Below are positions 46,335 through 55,215 of a stretch of DNA of 64,000 nt, piece after piece. The position numbers and the translations under genes are program-made. How positions within the stretch are numbered: position 1 is the stretch's first letter; each line of letters opens with the position of its first letter. Origin of the DNA: Lachnospiraceae bacterium (GTDB taxonomy: Bacteria; Bacillota; Clostridia; Lachnospirales; Lachnospiraceae); contig CABJBK010000015.1 in NCBI GenBank assembly GCA_902363825.1, positions 1-64,000 of the forward strand, given 5' to 3'. The notes under the pieces are model-generated. The model saw only the letters and a list, made by a program, of their open reading frames with translations. It was not told where the DNA came from and searched no databases.

Positions 46335-46370
46335 AAAAAACGGATGTGAAAAATTTCACATCCGTTTTTT
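46335..46370. terminator. Bidirectional terminator between the DUF218 gene and pckA
   Basis: AAAAAACGGATGTGAAA pairs perfectly with TTTCACATCCGTTTTTT around two bases, with A/T runs at both ends. Confidence 0.92.
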
Positions 46371-46393
46371 GATGATCGTTTATCCGAACAGAT

Positions 46394-47998
46394 TTATTTC
46401 TGAGGACCAGCTGCAACAAGAGCTTTTCCTGCGTCATTTCCTTCGTATTTTGCAAAGTTCTTGATGAATCTGTCTGCAAGATCAAGTGCTTTCTTCTCCC
46501 ACTCGGAAGCATCAGCATAAGTATCACGCGGGTCAAGAATACCAGCGTCTACACCAGGAAGTTCTGTCGGAACTTCGAAGTTGAAGTATGGGATGGTCTT
46601 GGTCGGAGCATTTAAGATCGCACCGCTTAAGATTGCATCGATGATACCACGGGTATCTTTGATGGAGATACGTTTTCCGGTTCCGTTCCATCCGGTGTTT
46701 ACAAGGTAAGCCTTAGCGCCGCTCTTTTCCATCTTCTTAACAAGTTCTTCTGCGTATTTGGTCGGATGCAGTTCCAGGAATGCCTGGCCGAAGCAAGCAG
46801 AGAAAGTAGGAGTCGGCTCTGTGATTCCACGCTCGGTACCCGCAAGTTTTGCGGTGAAACCGGACAGGAAGTAGTACTGTGTCTGTTCCGGAGTTAAGAT
46901 AGATACCGGAGGAAGTACGCCGAATGCATCTGCGGATAAGAAGATTACATTCTTAGCTGCCGGTGCGGAAGAGATCGGGCGAACAATCTTTTCGATATGG
47001 TTGATCGGATAAGATACACGGGTGTTTTCGGTTACGCTCTTATCTGCGAAATCGATCTTTCCGTCTGCGTCGAGTGTTACGTTCTCAAGAAGAGCGTTAC
47101 GTTTGATCGCATTGTAGATATCCGGTTCAGAATCCTTGTCCAGGTTGATAACCTTTGCGTAGCATCCACCTTCGAAGTTGAATACACCGTTGTCATCCCA
47201 GCCGTGCTCGTCATCACCGATCAGAAGACGCTTCGGGTCTGTGGAAAGAGTAGTCTTACCGGTACCGGAAAGACCAAAGAAGATAGCGGTATTTTCACCG
47301 TTCATATCAGTGTTTGCGGAGCAGTGCATGGAAGCGATGCCCTTAAGCGGCAGATAGTAGTTCATCATGGAGAACATACCTTTTTTCATTTCTCCGCCGT
47401 ACCATGTATTGATGATAACCTGTTCACGGCTTGTGATGTTGAATACAACAGCGGTTTCAGAATTTAAGCCTAATTCTTTGTAGTTTTCAACTTTTGCCTT
47501 GGAAGCGTTGTAAACAACGAAATCCGGCTCGAAGTTCTCAAGTTCTTCTGCAGTCGGTTTGATGAACATGTTGGTAACAAAGTGTGCCTGCCATGCAACT
47601 TCAACGATAAAACGGATAGCCATGCGGGTATCTTTGTTTGCGCCGCAGAATGCGTCTACAACGAAAAGTCTCTTATTAGAAAGCTCTTTTAAAGCGATGT
47701 CCTTTACTGCCTTCCATGCTTCCGGAGTAGCTTTATGGTTATCATTCTTATATTCATCAGAAGTCCACCATACGGTATCTCTGGAATTGTCATCTTCTAC
47801 GATGAATTTGTCTTTCGGGGAACGACCGGTGTAGATACCTGTCATAACGTTGACAGCACCAAGTTCGCTGACCTGTCCTTTTTCAAAACCTTCCAGATCC
47901 GCTTTGGTCTCTTCTTCAAATAACATTTCGTAAGAAGGGTTGTACACAATTTCGGTGGTTCCGGAAATGCCATACTTGCTTAAATCAATTTTTGCCAT
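46394..47998 (-). CDS. pckA: Phosphoenolpyruvate carboxykinase (ATP)
   Basis: The 534-residue enzyme interconverts oxaloacetate plus ATP and PEP plus CO2. In gut anaerobes it often runs towards oxaloacetate, conserving ATP. The phosphate loop [13 protein letters not shown] lies near residue 250, with [20 protein letters not shown] (metal and substrate binding) after it. RSPKDKFIV near residue 60 binds substrate. AAAAGAGG lies before the ATG at 47998. It is a single-gene transcript with its own promoter. Confidence 0.97.
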   Translation of the reverse strand: MAKIDLSKYGISGTTEIVYNPSYEMLFEEETKADLEGFEKGQVSELGAVNVMTGIYTGRSPKDKFIVEDDNSRDTVWWTSDEYKNDNHKATPEAWKAVKDIALKELSNKRLFVVDAFCGANKDTRMAIRFIVEVAWQAHFVTNMFIKPTAEELENFEPDFVVYNASKAKVENYKELGLNSETAVVFNITSREQVIINTWYGGEMKKGMFSMMNYYLPLKGIASMHCSANTDMNGENTAIFFGLSGTGKTTLSTDPKRLLIGDDEHGWDDNGVFNFEGGCYAKVINLDKDSEPDIYNAIKRNALLENVTLDADGKIDFADKSVTENTRVSYPINHIEKIVRPISSAPAAKNVIFLSADAFGVLPPVSILTPEQTQYYFLSGFTAKLAGTERGITEPTPTFSACFGQAFLELHPTKYAEELVKKMEKSGAKAYLVNTGWNGTGKRISIKDTRGIIDAILSGAILNAPTKTIPYFNFEVPTELPGVDAGILDPRDTYADASEWEKKALDLADRFIKNFAKYEGNDAGKALVAAGPQK

Positions 47999-48065
47999 CT
48001 TAATTTAACCTCTTTTCTTAAAAATTAGTAAATAAGTAATACCTTAAACTGCCCTTATCATAATT

Positions 48066-48093
48066 ATTATACATTATTGGGTTATAAAATCAA
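48066..48093 (-). promoter_or_regulatory. Predicted pckA promoter
   Basis: On the minus strand TTGATT (48093-48088) and a perfect TATAAT (48071-48066) are separated by 16 bases, about 67 bases upstream of the pckA start. Confidence 0.65.
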
Positions 48094-48120
48094 CAAAAAA
48101 TCGAGGGCATTTTTTCATTT

Positions 48121-48134
48121 ATCTGAAATCAGAT
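48121..48134. promoter_or_regulatory. Palindrome between pckA and the nitrogenase-like operon
   Basis: ATCTGA-AA-TCAGAT is a palindrome with 6-bp arms about 43 bases upstream of the -35 box of the nitrogenase-like operon. It could be a regulator site for either divergent gene. Confidence 0.4.
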
Positions 48135-48176
48135 ATTTTCCCGGAAGTAAATGAGATTTTTTATCGCGGAAACAGA

Positions 48177-48205
48177 TTGACAGAGAGTGTCTTTATCACT
48201 AGAAT
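48177..48205 (+). promoter_or_regulatory. Predicted promoter of the nitrogenase-like operon
   Basis: A perfect TTGACA (48177-48182) and TAGAAT (48200-48205) are separated by 17 bases, about 70 bases before the first gene. Confidence 0.75.
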
Positions 48206-48220
48206 ATGCAAAGTAAGGCT

Positions 48221-48250
48221 AAACTAACCAAAGATAATACAAACTAACCA
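48221..48250 (+). repeat. Direct repeat AAACTAACCA in the leader
   Basis: AAACTAACCA occurs at 48221-48230 and again at 48241-48250, so the copies start exactly 20 bases (about two helical turns) apart, just downstream of the predicted transcription start. The phasing suggests a regulator binding one face of the DNA. Confidence 0.6.
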
Positions 48251-48277
48251 GAAGCAACAAAAAAGAGGAAGAGAAGC

Positions 48278-49042
48278 ATGAGAAAAATTGCAATTTACGG
48301 AAAGGGCGGAATCGGAAAGTCGACAACGACCTCCAATGTGGCGGCGGCGTTTTCGGATCTGGGATACCGGGTATTACAGATCGGCTGCGACCCAAAGGCG
48401 GATTCCACCAAAAACCTGACAGCAGGAAAACGGATCACATCGGTTTTGGATGCGATCAAGGAAAAAGGCGATGACCTTGCAGTGGATGATGTGCTTTACC
48501 GCGGCTATGGAAATGTATGGTGCGTGGAAGCGGGAGGCCCGACACCGGGAATCGGATGTGCGGGAAGAGGGATCATCACGGCATTTGAAAAATTAGAGGA
48601 GCTTGAGGCTTATGATGTCTGTAAGCCGGACATCATTTTATATGATGTGCTTGGTGACGTGGTCTGTGGCGGTTTCGCCATGCCGATCCGCGGCGGTTAC
48701 GCGAAGGATGTCGTCATCGTGACATCGGGAGAAATGATGTCCTTATATGCGGCTTCCAACATTGCGAGCGCAGTAAAGAACTTCGGAAAAAGAGGTTATG
48801 CGCATTATGCGGGAGTGATCTTAAATTCCAGAAATGTTCCGGATGAGGAAAATACGGTAAGAAAAGCGTTAAAAGAGATCGGCGGAGACATTATCTACAC
48901 GCTGCCGAGGGACAGTGCGGTCCAGGAAGCGGAAAACCAGGGAAAAACAGTGGTGGAAGCGCTGCCGGAATCACACATGGCGGAGTGCTACCGGAATCTG
49001 GCAAAACAGATCTTAGAAGTGACGACGGAGGACGAGGAATGA
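48278..49042 (+). CDS. NifH-like nitrogenase-superfamily reductase ATPase
   Basis: The 254-residue protein has the P-loop GKGGIGKST (residues 8-16) and both cysteines that hold the inter-subunit [4Fe-4S] cluster of NifH: one in [13 protein letters not shown] and one in [14 protein letters not shown]. It would form a dimer delivering ATP-gated low-potential electrons to the two downstream catalytic subunits. It is shorter than true NifH (about 275-295). No nifB, nifE, nifN or other cofactor genes are present, so dinitrogen reduction is unlikely. GAGGAAGAG precedes the ATG. Its stop codon overlaps the next start (ATGA). Confidence 0.88.
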   Translation: MRKIAIYGKGGIGKSTTTSNVAAAFSDLGYRVLQIGCDPKADSTKNLTAGKRITSVLDAIKEKGDDLAVDDVLYRGYGNVWCVEAGGPTPGIGCAGRGIITAFEKLEELEAYDVCKPDIILYDVLGDVVCGGFAMPIRGGYAKDVVIVTSGEMMSLYAASNIASAVKNFGKRGYAHYAGVILNSRNVPDEENTVRKALKEIGGDIIYTLPRDSAVQEAENQGKTVVEALPESHMAECYRNLAKQILEVTTEDEE

Positions 49043-50301
49043 TGAATGGCTGCGACTGTTACGGAGAAAAAACACTTCATTATGTATCTGCCGCGCACGG
49101 CGGATGGGGGATCGTGCGGATCGCCGCACAGGTTCCGGAGAGCCATCAGTTATTTGTATGCCCGTTTGCCTGCGGGCGCCATGGAGCGCTCGGCGGTGAG
49201 ATGAACGGGATCAAAGACCGGATCTCCTATCTCTTTATCACGGAAGCGGATATTGTTTCCGGTGAATTTGAAGAGCTGATCGTAGATGGAGTAAACGAGC
49301 TGTTTGAGGCGCTGGAAAAGCAGCCGAAAGTGCTGTTTGTTTTTACGGCGTGTCTGGATGACCTGCTTGGAACAGATCATGAACCGATCTTAAAGCGGCT
49401 TGGGGAACTCTATCCGGATACCCATTTCAGACATTGTACGATGAATCCGATTTCGCTGGATACGACGCTGCCGCCGGGAATCACGGTGCAGATCAATATG
49501 TACAGTCTCTTAGAGCCGGCGTTGGAGCGAAAAAAGCAGGTAAATCTGCTCGGATGCAATGTCCCGCAGAAAGAGACGGATGATATCCGTGCGGTACTGC
49601 AGCAGGCGGGCTATGAACTTGGCGTTCTTTCCGCGTGCCGGGACTATGCGGAATTTGAAGAAATGGCAAAGGCGGAGTTGAATCTTGTGATCTCGCCGGT
49701 CGTACTTGCGGCGGCAAAGAAAATGGAAAAGAAGTTAGGAATTCCATGGCTGAGACATCTGAGAAGCTATCGGCTGGACGAGATCGATGAGATGTATGCC
49801 GAACTTTCGAAACAGCTGAATACCGATCTTACGGAAGCGGCAGCAGAGTTTCGCAAAAAAGCAGAGGAAAAGATAACAGAAACGCTTGCTGTGATCGGCG
49901 ATTATCCGGTTGCAGTGGATTATCAGGCGGTATTAAGACCTTTTAATCTGGCGCTCGCCCTGACGGAATACGGATTTAAAGTCGGTCTGGTCGCAAGCAA
50001 TGGGATCCCGGCTTTTGAAAAAGAAAGTGCAAAAAAACTAAAAGAAATGGTGCCGGATATCGTATTTACAGATCCGATGCATCCGCAGTCGGTGCAGTAT
50101 CCGCATGAAGGCGAAGAATATCTTTGCATCGGTTTTGACTGCGGATATATCACAAAATCCAAAAAACTGGTCGAACTGGTTGAGGATGAGGGACTGTTTG
50201 GTTATTCCGGTGTCATGGAACTGATGAACCGGATGCAGGATGCGTTCCTGACCAAAGCGGATGTAAATAAAATGATCGAGGGGGCGGGACTGATAATATG
50301 A
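49039..50301 (+). CDS. Nitrogenase component 1-like subunit A (NifD/NifK-like)
   Basis: This 420-residue subunit has the alternating alpha/beta fold of nitrogenase component 1. Cysteines that could bind a P-cluster-like Fe-S centre are C41 and C45 in [10 protein letters not shown] and C105 in [10 protein letters not shown], the latter matching the Cys-x-x-x-[LI]-[IL]-G motif of NifD/NifK. A further pair occurs at C5 and C7. ATG 49039 follows GGAGGACGAGG and overlaps the NifH-like stop; the longer frame from 48985 lies inside that gene. It overlaps the second subunit by 4 bases. The substrate is unknown, and no cofactor ligands can be assigned by eye. Confidence 0.8.
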   Translation: MMNGCDCYGEKTLHYVSAAHGGWGIVRIAAQVPESHQLFVCPFACGRHGALGGEMNGIKDRISYLFITEADIVSGEFEELIVDGVNELFEALEKQPKVLFVFTACLDDLLGTDHEPILKRLGELYPDTHFRHCTMNPISLDTTLPPGITVQINMYSLLEPALERKKQVNLLGCNVPQKETDDIRAVLQQAGYELGVLSACRDYAEFEEMAKAELNLVISPVVLAAAKKMEKKLGIPWLRHLRSYRLDEIDEMYAELSKQLNTDLTEAAAEFRKKAEEKITETLAVIGDYPVAVDYQAVLRPFNLALALTEYGFKVGLVASNGIPAFEKESAKKLKEMVPDIVFTDPMHPQSVQYPHEGEEYLCIGFDCGYITKSKKLVELVEDEGLFGYSGVMELMNRMQDAFLTKADVNKMIEGAGLII

Positions 50302-51449
50302 GGAGACTATGTATTGATTTACCACCTTTTGCACCGGACTATTCCGGCGCCGCATCTGCGTTCTTTGATCTGGGCGGCATTATCGTGATGCATGACGCGT
50401 CCGGCTGTACCGGAAATTATACCGGTTATGACGAGCCGAGATGGATCGGTTCCAAGTCGGCGGTGTTTTGTTCCGGACTGCGCAGGATCGATGCGGTTAT
50501 GGGAAATGACGAGGCGTACATCAAAAGAACGGTGGATGCCGCAAATATTTTAAATCCGAAGGTGATCGCCTATCTGGGAAGCCCGGTGCCGATGGTGATC
50601 GGTATCGACCTGGAGGGTATGGCGTATGAAACGGAGAATATGACAGGGGTTCCGAGCTTCGGGATCAACACCACCGGAGAAAAATATTATGACAAAGGCG
50701 CGTCCGATGTTTTTGTAAAGCTGATCAGACGGTTTGCAAAAAAGCCGGTGAAAAAAGAGGACGGCGCGAAAAAAAGCGTGAACCTGCTTGGCATGATCCC
50801 GTTGGATGTCGGAAATACCGGAAACTGTAACCGCATCCTTACATTTGTAAGGGAAAACGGTTTTGAGATCACGGCAGACTTTGCAATGGGACTGTCGGTG
50901 GAACAGATTGAGAAATGCCCGTCGGCAGATCTTAATATTGTGGTATCGCGCTGTGGGCTCGAGGCTGCCAGATATCTGAAACGCAAGTATCAGATTCCTT
51001 ATATCTGCGGGGTTCCGCTTGGAGATGGCGAAAATCTCTTAAAGAAGATAAGAGGGGAGCAGGAGGAAAAAGAACAGAAAAACTCCTGTTCGCGCAGGAT
51101 ACTGATCATCCATGAACAGATCATGGCAAATTCTCTCAGGGAAAAATTAGAAGAGAACGGATGCACCAATGTGACAGTCGCGTCTTTCTTCGGACTGGAA
51201 AAAGAACTGCAAAGAGCCGGGGATCTGCACTTAAAAGATGAAGCGATGACAAGAAAGATATTAAATAAGGAAGATTATGATGTCATTGTGGCGGATCCGG
51301 AGGTTAAAAAGCTGTTTCGGGAGAGACATCCCGCGTTTTTTGCATTGCCGCATGCGGCGGTGTCAAGCAAAGTCCACTGGAATGCATACCGGGAATATCT
51401 GGGAGATGACATGGAAGATTTTATAAAAGAGATAGCTTCTGTCTCATAA
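50298..51449 (+). CDS. Nitrogenase component 1-like subunit B (NifD/NifK-like)
   Basis: This 383-residue subunit begins with a segment like the NifD/NifK cluster region: C37 in HDASGCTGNYTG and C58 in VFCSGLRR. At the third cluster position the motif reads YLGSPVPMVIGID, with Ser where NifD/NifK have Cys, so the Fe-S site would be asymmetric. It shares the VNLLG domain start (KKSVNLLGMIPLDVGN) with subunit A, indicating common ancestry. A highly charged stretch (about residues 250-275) separates the last domain. It should form a heterotetramer with subunit A. Four-base overlap upstream and 36 bases to the transporter genes downstream indicate one operon. Confidence 0.8.
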   Translation: MRRLCIDLPPFAPDYSGAASAFFDLGGIIVMHDASGCTGNYTGYDEPRWIGSKSAVFCSGLRRIDAVMGNDEAYIKRTVDAANILNPKVIAYLGSPVPMVIGIDLEGMAYETENMTGVPSFGINTTGEKYYDKGASDVFVKLIRRFAKKPVKKEDGAKKSVNLLGMIPLDVGNTGNCNRILTFVRENGFEITADFAMGLSVEQIEKCPSADLNIVVSRCGLEAARYLKRKYQIPYICGVPLGDGENLLKKIRGEQEEKEQKNSCSRRILIIHEQIMANSLREKLEENGCTNVTVASFFGLEKELQRAGDLHLKDEAMTRKILNKEDYDVIVADPEVKKLFRERHPAFFALPHAAVSSKVHWNAYREYLGDDMEDFIKEIASVS

Positions 51450-51485
51450 TGAGGCAGTGCAAATAAAAAAGAGAGGAAGAAAAAA

Positions 51486-52676
51486 ATGAGGAAAAGAATG
51501 AAAAAGTTAATCGCGATGCTCAGCGCGTCTGCAATGCTCGTCGCAAGTTTTGCGGGCTGCGGACAGACAGCAGCGGAGAGTGACACAAAGGAAGCATCTA
51601 CACAGGCGGAGATCCAGACAGAGGAAGCGTCTACCATGCAGACAGCAGCCAATGACACGGATGGGGACACCAGAGTGATCGTGGATGATACCGGAGCAGA
51701 GGTAACACTGCCAAAGGAGATCCACCGGGTCGTTATTTCATCCATCCTGCCACTGCCATCTGTTTACTGCCTGTTTAAAGGATCCGCAGATGACGTGATC
51801 GGAATCCATCCGAGCTCCATGGCAGCAGCGGAAAACTCTTATCTGATCAACGTTTTCCCGGAACTTGAAAATGCGGATACCAGCTTCGTAGAAAACGGAG
51901 AAGTAAATATCGAGCGTCTGCTTGAGATGAAGCCGGATGTCGTATTCTATGCGGCAGCAAATACCGAAGAACGTGAAATGTATGACAACGCCGGAATCCC
52001 GGCAGTTGGATTTTCTACCAGCAACGCAGGATATGACTGCGTGGAGACCTATGCGGACTGGATCGCCCTGCTCGGCCAGATCTACGGGGAAGAAGAAAAA
52101 TCCAATGAGATCATCGAGTACGGCAGACAGGTAGCATCCGAAATCTCAGCAGTGACAACGGAGATTCCGGATGAGGACAAGCCGAAGGTGTTAGTTTTAT
52201 TTAACTACAGTGATGGTGTGATCAAGACATCCGGCTCCGGATTCTTCGGACAGTACTGGATCGAAACAGCCGGCGGTATCAACGTGGCACAGGATCTGCA
52301 GGGAACACCGGAGATCAACATGGAACAGATTTATGAGTGGGATCCGGATATCATCCTGCTTACCAACTTTACTCCATATCAGCCGGATGACCTTTACAAC
52401 AACACGATCGCACAGGATGACTGGAGCAATGTAACTGCAGTAAAGAACAAACAGGTATACAAATTCCCGCTTGGAATGTACCGCTGGTTCCCGCCTGCAT
52501 CTGACACTCCGCTGGTATTAAAATGGCTGGCAAAGACCATTCAGCCGGAAGCATTTGCAGACATTGACATGGATCAGGAGATCAAAGATTACTATCAGAA
52601 ATATTACAACGTAGAACTGACCGATGAAGATGTAGATACGATCTATCATCCGGCAAGCGCAGCAGCCGGACAGTAA
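51486..52676 (+). CDS. ABC transporter substrate-binding lipoprotein, BtuF/FepB class
   Basis: The 396-residue protein has a lipoprotein signal ending FAGC (Cys about residue 22), a Thr/Glu/Ala-rich linker to about residue 60, and a helical-backbone binding fold of the type used for cobalamin, haem and siderophores. VTLPKEIHRVVIS, ERLLEMKPDVVFYAA, IYEWDPDIILLTN and the late RWFPPASDTPLVLKWLA are characteristic. AGAGGAAG is 7 bases before the ATG. Because it lies between the nitrogenase-like subunits and its permease/ATPase, its ligand is probably the substrate or cofactor of that reductase. Identity of the ligand is not known. Confidence 0.87.
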   Translation: MRKRMKKLIAMLSASAMLVASFAGCGQTAAESDTKEASTQAEIQTEEASTMQTAANDTDGDTRVIVDDTGAEVTLPKEIHRVVISSILPLPSVYCLFKGSADDVIGIHPSSMAAAENSYLINVFPELENADTSFVENGEVNIERLLEMKPDVVFYAAANTEEREMYDNAGIPAVGFSTSNAGYDCVETYADWIALLGQIYGEEEKSNEIIEYGRQVASEISAVTTEIPDEDKPKVLVLFNYSDGVIKTSGSGFFGQYWIETAGGINVAQDLQGTPEINMEQIYEWDPDIILLTNFTPYQPDDLYNNTIAQDDWSNVTAVKNKQVYKFPLGMYRWFPPASDTPLVLKWLAKTIQPEAFADIDMDQEIKDYYQKYYNVELTDEDVDTIYHPASAAAGQ

Positions 52677-52688
52677 GGAAGTTTATTT

Positions 52689-53711
52689 ATGCAAAAAGAA
52701 GGAAAAAAGACAGCAGAAAACACAATTTTTTATATCATCCTTGGAATTTTGCCGTTTCTTGCGGCGCTGATCTGTCTGGGCATCGGCAGATATTCGATGT
52801 CGGTGTCAGAGACAGTGACAACGCTGTTTTCCAGATTTACAAATGCAAAAGTGGATAATACGGCATATACGGTCATCTTTAACGTCAGACTGCCGAGAAT
52901 TATCCTTGCTGCAGTAGTTGGCGCAGGACTTTCCTGCGCCGGTGCAGCATTTCAGGGACTTTTTTCAAACCCGCTTGCAACGCCGGATACACTTGGAGTA
53001 GCGAGTGGAGCATCCTTTGGAGCGGTACTTGCCATGCTGATCGGCGGAAATATGATCGGCATACAGGGAATGGCACTGATCTTCGGTCTGATCTCCTGCC
53101 TGATCACATTTCTGATCGGGCGCAGCAGCAGACGTGGCAGCATTGTCATGATCGTGCTTGCCGGTCTTGTGGTGTCCTCGGTGTTTGAAGCACTGGTATC
53201 ACTGATGAAATATGTGGCAGATCCGCAGGATGAACTGCCGGTCATCACTTACTGGCTGATGGGAAGCATGTCGAGGGCAAACTACAAAAATCTGGTGATG
53301 GGTATTCCGTTTATCGTGATCGGGATCATCATCATCTTTGCGCTGCGCTGGAGACTTAATATCTTATCGTTCAATGAAGATGAGGCGAGATCTCTTGGCG
53401 TGAATGTAAAGATCCTGCGGGTCGCATTTATCCTCGCGTCATCCATGATCACCGCGTCTTGTGTGTCCATGTGTGGACAGGTAGGCTGGGTAGGACTTTT
53501 AGTGCCGCATATTTCAAGAATGATGCGCGGAAACAATAACTGCAAGGTGATCCCGGTCAGCATCAGCCTGGGCGCATTCTTTATGATCGTCATGGATACC
53601 TTTGCAAGGAGCGCAACCGCCTCGGAGATCCCGATTTCTATTTTAACGGCGATCATCGGAGCACCGGTGTTTATCGTTCTGCTGAAAAAGACAGGAGGAT
53701 CCTGGGCATGA
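52689..53711 (+). CDS. FecCD-family ABC transporter permease
   Basis: The 340-residue protein has about ten membrane helices. The FecCD signatures RLPRIILAAVVGAGLSCAGAAFQ and NPLATPDTLGVASGASFGA are complete, and the C-terminal LLVPHISRM motif precedes the coupling helices. It forms a dimer that moves a metal chelate or tetrapyrrole-like compound inwards. It is 12 bases after the binding protein and overlaps the ATPase gene by 4 bases (ATGA). Confidence 0.93.
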   Translation: MQKEGKKTAENTIFYIILGILPFLAALICLGIGRYSMSVSETVTTLFSRFTNAKVDNTAYTVIFNVRLPRIILAAVVGAGLSCAGAAFQGLFSNPLATPDTLGVASGASFGAVLAMLIGGNMIGIQGMALIFGLISCLITFLIGRSSRRGSIVMIVLAGLVVSSVFEALVSLMKYVADPQDELPVITYWLMGSMSRANYKNLVMGIPFIVIGIIIIFALRWRLNILSFNEDEARSLGVNVKILRVAFILASSMITASCVSMCGQVGWVGLLVPHISRMMRGNNNCKVIPVSISLGAFFMIVMDTFARSATASEIPISILTAIIGAPVFIVLLKKTGGSWA

Positions 53712-54493
53712 GATTTGAAGTGAGAAATGGCAGTTTTGGCTATAAGAACAGAAAGATATTAAACGATATCAGTTTTTCCATTGAGGACGGTGAGATCCTT
53801 TCCGTACTTGGCTCTAACGGTGTGGGAAAGACAACGCTTTTAAAGTGCATGATGGGGCTGCTCCACTGGGAAAAGGGCAGCACCTATATCGATGATGTGG
53901 AACTTTCACAGATCAAACAGAAAGAAGTATGGCAGAAGATCGCCTATGTGCCGCAGGCAAAAGGCTCCACCTTCGGATTTTCGGTACTGGACATGGTCAT
54001 GTTTGGAAGAAGCGCGCATCTTGGCACTTTTTCACAGCCGACCAAAGAGGATCGTGAGATCGCGGAGCAGGCTCTGGAGGATCTTGGAATCACTTATTTA
54101 AAAGATAAGATCTGTTCCGAAATGAGCGGTGGAGAACTGCAGATGGTTCTGATCGCGCGGGCGCTGACGATCCATCCGAATATGCTGGTTTTGGATGAGC
54201 CGGAATCCAACCTGGATTTTAAGAACCAGCTCATTATCTTGGAGACCATTGAAAAACTGGCGAGGGAAAAGAATATCTCGGCGATCGTAAACACACATTA
54301 TCCGGATCATGCGTTAAAGATCTCAAACAAGGCGCTGATCCTAAACCGCGATGGCACGAATTTTTATGGAAATGCGGCAGAGGTCATTAACGAGCCGAAC
54401 ATGGAAAAATCGTTTTCCGTGCGTGTCCATATTGATAATTTTACGCTGGATGAACGTGAATACAACTGTGTGGTTCCGTTGAATCTGCTTTAA
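53708..54493 (+). CDS. FecE/BtuD-type ABC transporter ATPase
   Basis: The 261-residue ATPase has Walker A GSNGVGKTTLLK (about residue 37), the signature MSGGELQMVLIARAL, and Walker B LVLDEPESNLD. The C-terminal segment (about 225-261) is a short beta-rich extension. It energises the FecCD-type importer of this operon. Both the permease overlap and the gene order (binding protein, permease, ATPase) are normal for this class. Confidence 0.93.
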   Translation: MRFEVRNGSFGYKNRKILNDISFSIEDGEILSVLGSNGVGKTTLLKCMMGLLHWEKGSTYIDDVELSQIKQKEVWQKIAYVPQAKGSTFGFSVLDMVMFGRSAHLGTFSQPTKEDREIAEQALEDLGITYLKDKICSEMSGGELQMVLIARALTIHPNMLVLDEPESNLDFKNQLIILETIEKLAREKNISAIVNTHYPDHALKISNKALILNRDGTNFYGNAAEVINEPNMEKSFSVRVHIDNFTLDEREYNCVVPLNLL

Positions 54494-54525
54494 ATTAGAA
54501 AAAGAAAAAGAAGAAAGGGAAGACC

Positions 54526-55215
54526 ATGAGGGTAGTAACGTTTGCAGGCGCACATGCATGCGGAAAGACAGCCGTGATCATGAAGGCAGTGCAGAATCTA
54601 AAAGAGCAGGGCATCCATGCTGCGGTCATGAAGCTGGACTGTATTTCAAGTGAAGATGATAAGATCTATGAAAGGGTAGGCATTCCGACGGTTAAATATT
54701 TGTCCGGGAATACCTGCCCGGATCATTTTTTTGTGCAGTCCATCGAACAGGCATATGCGTGGGCCAGAGAGCGCGGTGCGGATATGTTAGTTACGGAGAG
54801 CGCAGGGCTCTGTGGCAGATGCTCGCCGCATATCCGGGATATTCCGGCGGTCTGCGTGATCGACTGTCTGTCCGGAATCTCCGCACCGTTTAAGATCGGG
54901 CCGATGCTCTGGTACGCGGATTATGTCGTGATCACAAAGGGAGATCTGGTTTCCCCGACAGAGCGGGAGATCTTTCTTTACAATGTCAAAAAGGCAAACC
55001 GGAAAGCGCGTGTCTTTTTTGTAAATGGCTTAAACGGACAGGGAATTTATAAACTCGATCAGATTTTGCAGACAACCGGAGAAATACAGGCAATCACCGA
55101 CAAGTATTTAAGATTTACCATGCCGGCTGCCGTCTGCACATACTGTGCGGGTCAGACAAAAGTAGGAGGAAATGATGCAGTCACCAGAATCAAAGCAGGA
55201 ATGCTGGAAGAATGA
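54526..55215 (+). CDS. HypB/UreG-like metal-chaperone GTPase
   Basis: The 229-residue P-loop protein starts with GAHACGKT (residues 8-15) and has a TKGD guanine-type motif near residue 145, as in HypB/UreG (SIMIBI class). Two cysteine motifs are unusual: LCGRCSPH near residue 100, at the switch region where UreG/HypB bind nickel, and CTYCAGQT near residue 207. It could insert or deliver a metal or cluster to the nitrogenase-like enzyme. That role is inferred from family and operon position. AAGAAAGGGAAG precedes the ATG. It overlaps the next gene by about 40 bases. Confidence 0.75.
   Translation: MRVVTFAGAHACGKTAVIMKAVQNLKEQGIHAAVMKLDCISSEDDKIYERVGIPTVKYLSGNTCPDHFFVQSIEQAYAWARERGADMLVTESAGLCGRCSPHIRDIPAVCVIDCLSGISAPFKIGPMLWYADYVVITKGDLVSPTEREIFLYNVKKANRKARVFFVNGLNGQGIYKLDQILQTTGEIQAITDKYLRFTMPAAVCTYCAGQTKVGGNDAVTRIKAGMLEE

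Noticed and set aside
48985..49038. Extending component-1-like subunit A to a start at 48985.
   Set aside because: This places 54 bases inside the NifH-like gene with no ribosome binding site; the ATG at 49039 has GGAGGACGAGG and an ATGA overlap.
48278..51449. Calling the NifH/NifD/NifK-like genes a true nitrogenase that fixes N2.
   Set aside because: Subunits are short, cluster ligands are incomplete in subunit B, and no cofactor genes (nifB, E, N) are present; similarity in fold and Fe-S motifs does not prove N2 reduction.
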